The notes under the pieces: generated by a model | Database searches by the model: none | Told to the model about the DNA's origin: nothing | What the model saw: only the letters and a program-made list of their open reading frames with translations | Assembly: GCA_019359355.1 (NCBI GenBank) | Contig: JAHHHM010000004.1 | Coordinates: forward strand, 124,001-188,000 | Source: Microcoleus vaginatus WJT46-NPBG5 | Lineage (GTDB): Bacteria; Cyanobacteriota; Cyanobacteriia; Cyanobacteriales; Oscillatoriaceae | Reading direction: 5' to 3' | DNA length: 64,000 nucleotides | Shown: piece after piece, positions 62,026 through 64,000 of the stretch | Layout: each line of letters opens with the position of its first letter | Numbering within the stretch: position 1 is the first letter of the stretch | Made by a program: the position numbers and the translations under genes

Positions 62026-62694
62026 TCAAAATGCGCCTCGCGTTTTGCCCCAGTCGAGCGCTGGATCTTGTTTGTGTCCCGCTGCTTTCATTGCTCGCTG
62101 GTAGCCTGGGCGCTCACTGATCCTTGCGAGCCATGCCTTGATGTTGGGCCGGCTGTCGAGACCGACATTGTAGAATGCCTTCATCGTGCCGAACGGGAAG
62201 TGCATCATGATGTCGGCGGCTGTGAATTCGGAACCCGCGAAGTAAGTTGCTTGCCCCAGGTGATCTTCAACCATTTGCAGGTGGCGATCCAGCCGTTCAC
62301 GTAGAGCAGATAGCAGCGGCGAACTGCTTTCGGGTGCTGCCGCCATCCCTGCGATCCAGTACCCGCTGATCTGGGTCATTAGACTGCCGTTTGCGTAGTG
62401 AAACCAGTACAGGTAGTCGGGATACTGCGGGGACGAGACAGGAGCGGCGAGCTGTCCGTTTCCGTAGCGAGCCAGGATATACTCGATGATCGCGCCGGAC
62501 TCGGCCATCACAATCTCGCCATCACACAGCACCGGCGCACTGCCGATGGGATGAACAGATCGCAGTTCAGTCGGAGCGAGTTGCGTAGCCTGATCGCGTT
62601 GATACACACGCAGTTCATAGGGTAACTCGAGTTCCTCAAGTAGCCAAATGATTCGCTCGGACTGGGAGACGTTGAGATGGTGGACAGTGAGCAT
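62026..62694 (-). CDS. glutathione S-transferase
   Basis: 222 aa from ATG 62694 (MLTVHHLNVSQSERIIWLL, GGGGA upstream); the frame to 62799 is not supported. N-terminal thioredoxin-like half with the cis-Pro region SAPVLCDGEIVMAES (Glu-Ser contact glutathione) and a C-terminal helical half with the N-capping motif YFAGSEFTAADIMM. The likely catalytic Ser lies in NVSQSERI. Probably detoxification; substrate unknown. It is convergent with the TVP38 gene, 22 bases apart. Confidence 0.92.
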   Translation of the reverse strand: MLTVHHLNVSQSERIIWLLEELELPYELRVYQRDQATQLAPTELRSVHPIGSAPVLCDGEIVMAESGAIIEYILARYGNGQLAAPVSSPQYPDYLYWFHYANGSLMTQISGYWIAGMAAAPESSSPLLSALRERLDRHLQMVEDHLGQATYFAGSEFTAADIMMHFPFGTMKAFYNVGLDSRPNIKAWLARISERPGYQRAMKAAGHKQDPALDWGKTRGAF

Positions 62695-63003
62695 AATCCC
62701 CTGAAGGTGGCTGCGTAAACTTTGGTTTGAGTATAGCAGCGCCGGCGCGCCAAGTTTCGATGCCGGTTGGCGTGCTTCCTTGAGTGCCCCGCAAACCACA
62801 TTGAGCAGATACCTGTTGAGCGCTAACTCGGTTTCATTATTGACGTGCCGGCAAGTTCACTCGTTTAAATTTTCTTCAAAAACCGCCGCGAGTTATAAAA
62901 TTCTCATTGACTCGGCTTGTTTATTTTGATTCAATTTTAGCAAAATATGATTTCCTCTTTCTTTTTGAGCTGCTGAATGAAAGTAAAAATCATGAGATTT
63001 GGG
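62695..63003. other. intergenic region, no gene seen
   Basis: 309 bases between the GST start and the end of the kinase gene. I see no gene, repeat or strong hairpin. Confidence 0.5.
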
Positions 63004-64000
63004 TTATTTCAACCCAGAATTTTGCTTAACATACAAAAACGGGACAGCGACAAACAGGCAAGTTAAAAGTATGCCAATCGCACCTGTAACAATCCACCTG
63101 ATATTAAACAAGCTCACGACTAAAAGCGTTGCGACTAATTCCTGAAATAATTTCTCGTTTTTTATTTCCTTGGCTTGATTCAGGGCATTTTTAACCACCA
63201 TAAAACAGCCGGCTAAAACGATAGAGTTTGCAGGGCTAAAAATGACCACATGATTAAAAATTGCGGCTATTGTGAAGAAGATTAAAACATCTTGCCAGAA
63301 AGCAGGTTTTTTTAATTTTTCTAGCCATTGTTTGGCGTTGGTTTTAGCAAGACCTTTTTCTGGAATGATTGGAAGCGGTTCAGGTAACGGTGTAACTTTT
63401 AAAACTTTTTGCCATTCAGGAACGCTCTGTTTATTAATTCTTCCAAAAACTTTAACTCTTTCTAAGGTTTTCAGTTGCAGTTCATTTAATTGTGATTGAA
63501 TGACGCGGGAAACCTCGAAATAATTAACTTTATGTTCTTCTTCCCGATTGATGACAATTGTTAACTGAGCTTTTGCCAAACTTACTTGAACTTTCAGATC
63601 GTAAGGATTCAGGGCTTCTTGCAAAACTTTCTGAATTTCTGTCCGCCGGTTTTGAATGGAGGGTTTGGGAACAATTGCAGAAGCAACCGGCACAGATGCC
63701 GGTAAAGATTTTGTTGCCGGTTTTAGCATCGCTGGGGCAGCAGATCCAGCGGCTACTGGGCGCAACCCGATTGGCACCGGCGGCGGATTTAATGCTTTAA
63801 TGACTTGTGCTGCGGACAAATAGCGCCGGTTGATGGCCGGCTGCAACAATTTGTCTAAAATATGACCCAGCGGATCACTAACAATTTGACCTAAATAATC
63901 GCGCCAAGCCCAAGTTCCTTCCCGACTATCAAATAAGTCAAAGGGAGGAATTTGAGTGAGCAAATGAACACAAGTCACGCCCAAGCTGTAGAGATCGCTG
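63004..64000 (-). CDS. Ser/Thr protein kinase, C-terminal part (runs off the window)
   Basis: The frame is open to the right edge, where it reads SDLYSLGVTCVHLLTQIPPF, the end of a bacterial Hanks-type kinase C-lobe, followed by GHILDKLLQPAINRRYLSA, a common cyanobacterial kinase ending. A Pro/Ala linker (about 90-115 of the visible part) leads to a domain of about 90 residues (VSLAKAQLTIVINREEEHK) and two to three C-terminal membrane segments. The catalytic lobe lies outside the window. Membrane-attached signalling kinase; target unknown. Confidence 0.85.
   Translation of the reverse strand, partial: SDLYSLGVTCVHLLTQIPPFDLFDSREGTWAWRDYLGQIVSDPLGHILDKLLQPAINRRYLSAAQVIKALNPPPVPIGLRPVAAGSAAPAMLKPATKSLPASVPVASAIVPKPSIQNRRTEIQKVLQEALNPYDLKVQVSLAKAQLTIVINREEEHKVNYFEVSRVIQSQLNELQLKTLERVKVFGRINKQSVPEWQKVLKVTPLPEPLPIIPEKGLAKTNAKQWLEKLKKPAFWQDVLIFFTIAAIFNHVVIFSPANSIVLAGCFMVVKNALNQAKEIKNEKLFQELVATLLVVSLFNIRWIVTGAIGILLTCLFVAVPFLYVKQNSGLK

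Overview
The window is chromosomal DNA of a cyanobacterium, most likely a filamentous Oscillatoriales-type genome of the Microcoleus/Oscillatoria kind. The phylum is shown by petJ (cytochrome c6), psbV2-psbV (photosystem II cytochromes), accD, a COP23-domain protein, an HPPD gene and heptanucleotide tandem repeats. The genus is a guess based on the heptamers and on very frequent GCCGGC words.

Layout. 1-11 kb is mostly core: a subtilase-like secreted protein, an LCP cell-wall ligase, a COP23 protein, a relic of an SLH porin, the petJ / psbV2 / psbV block, accD, a prepilin peptidase and small conserved proteins. 11.3-19.1 kb is a rearranged accessory patch. It holds a full-length membrane-anchored P-loop NTPase with 12 C-terminal HEAT repeats, a decayed copy of its 5' end, two related small secreted proteins, a frameshifted secreted protein and an IS630 element. 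The empty form of the IS target site survives in the neighbouring duplicate. tRNA-Val(CAC) and radC follow.

20.3-35.8 kb is a DNA phosphorothioation (Dnd) island: a dnd-associated SF2 helicase, a 57-aa ORF overlapping a second DndD-like SMC ATPase, a Uma2 nuclease, dnd-associated protein 4, an antisense DGQHR protein, then dndB, an HNH endonuclease, dndC, dndD, dndE and a dnd-associated methyltransferase. DndA is not in the window. The dndBCDE genes would make the modification. The helicase, SMC ATPase and HNH genes are the best candidates for the restriction arm (inference).

36-47 kb returns to housekeeping and surface genes: hppD, a giant DUF11-repeat surface protein with three nearly identical 360-bp units, cutA, a pentapeptide-repeat protein and a VIT/vWA protein. 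47.5-55.2 kb is a three-gene overlapping operon that I read as a complete pPIWI-RE module: a wHTH/Zn-ribbon/REase-fold protein, a DinG/XPD-like Fe-S helicase and a PIWI-RE protein. It has its own candidate promoter and a triple direct repeat just upstream.

55.8-62 kb is an arsenic cluster: arsM, an O-methyltransferase, a PiT transporter, arsS and two TVP38/TMEM64 membrane proteins, consistent with arsenosugar synthesis. A glutathione S-transferase and the 3' part of a membrane-bound Ser/Thr kinase close the window. The two most interesting systems are the pPIWI-RE operon and the accessory half of the Dnd island.
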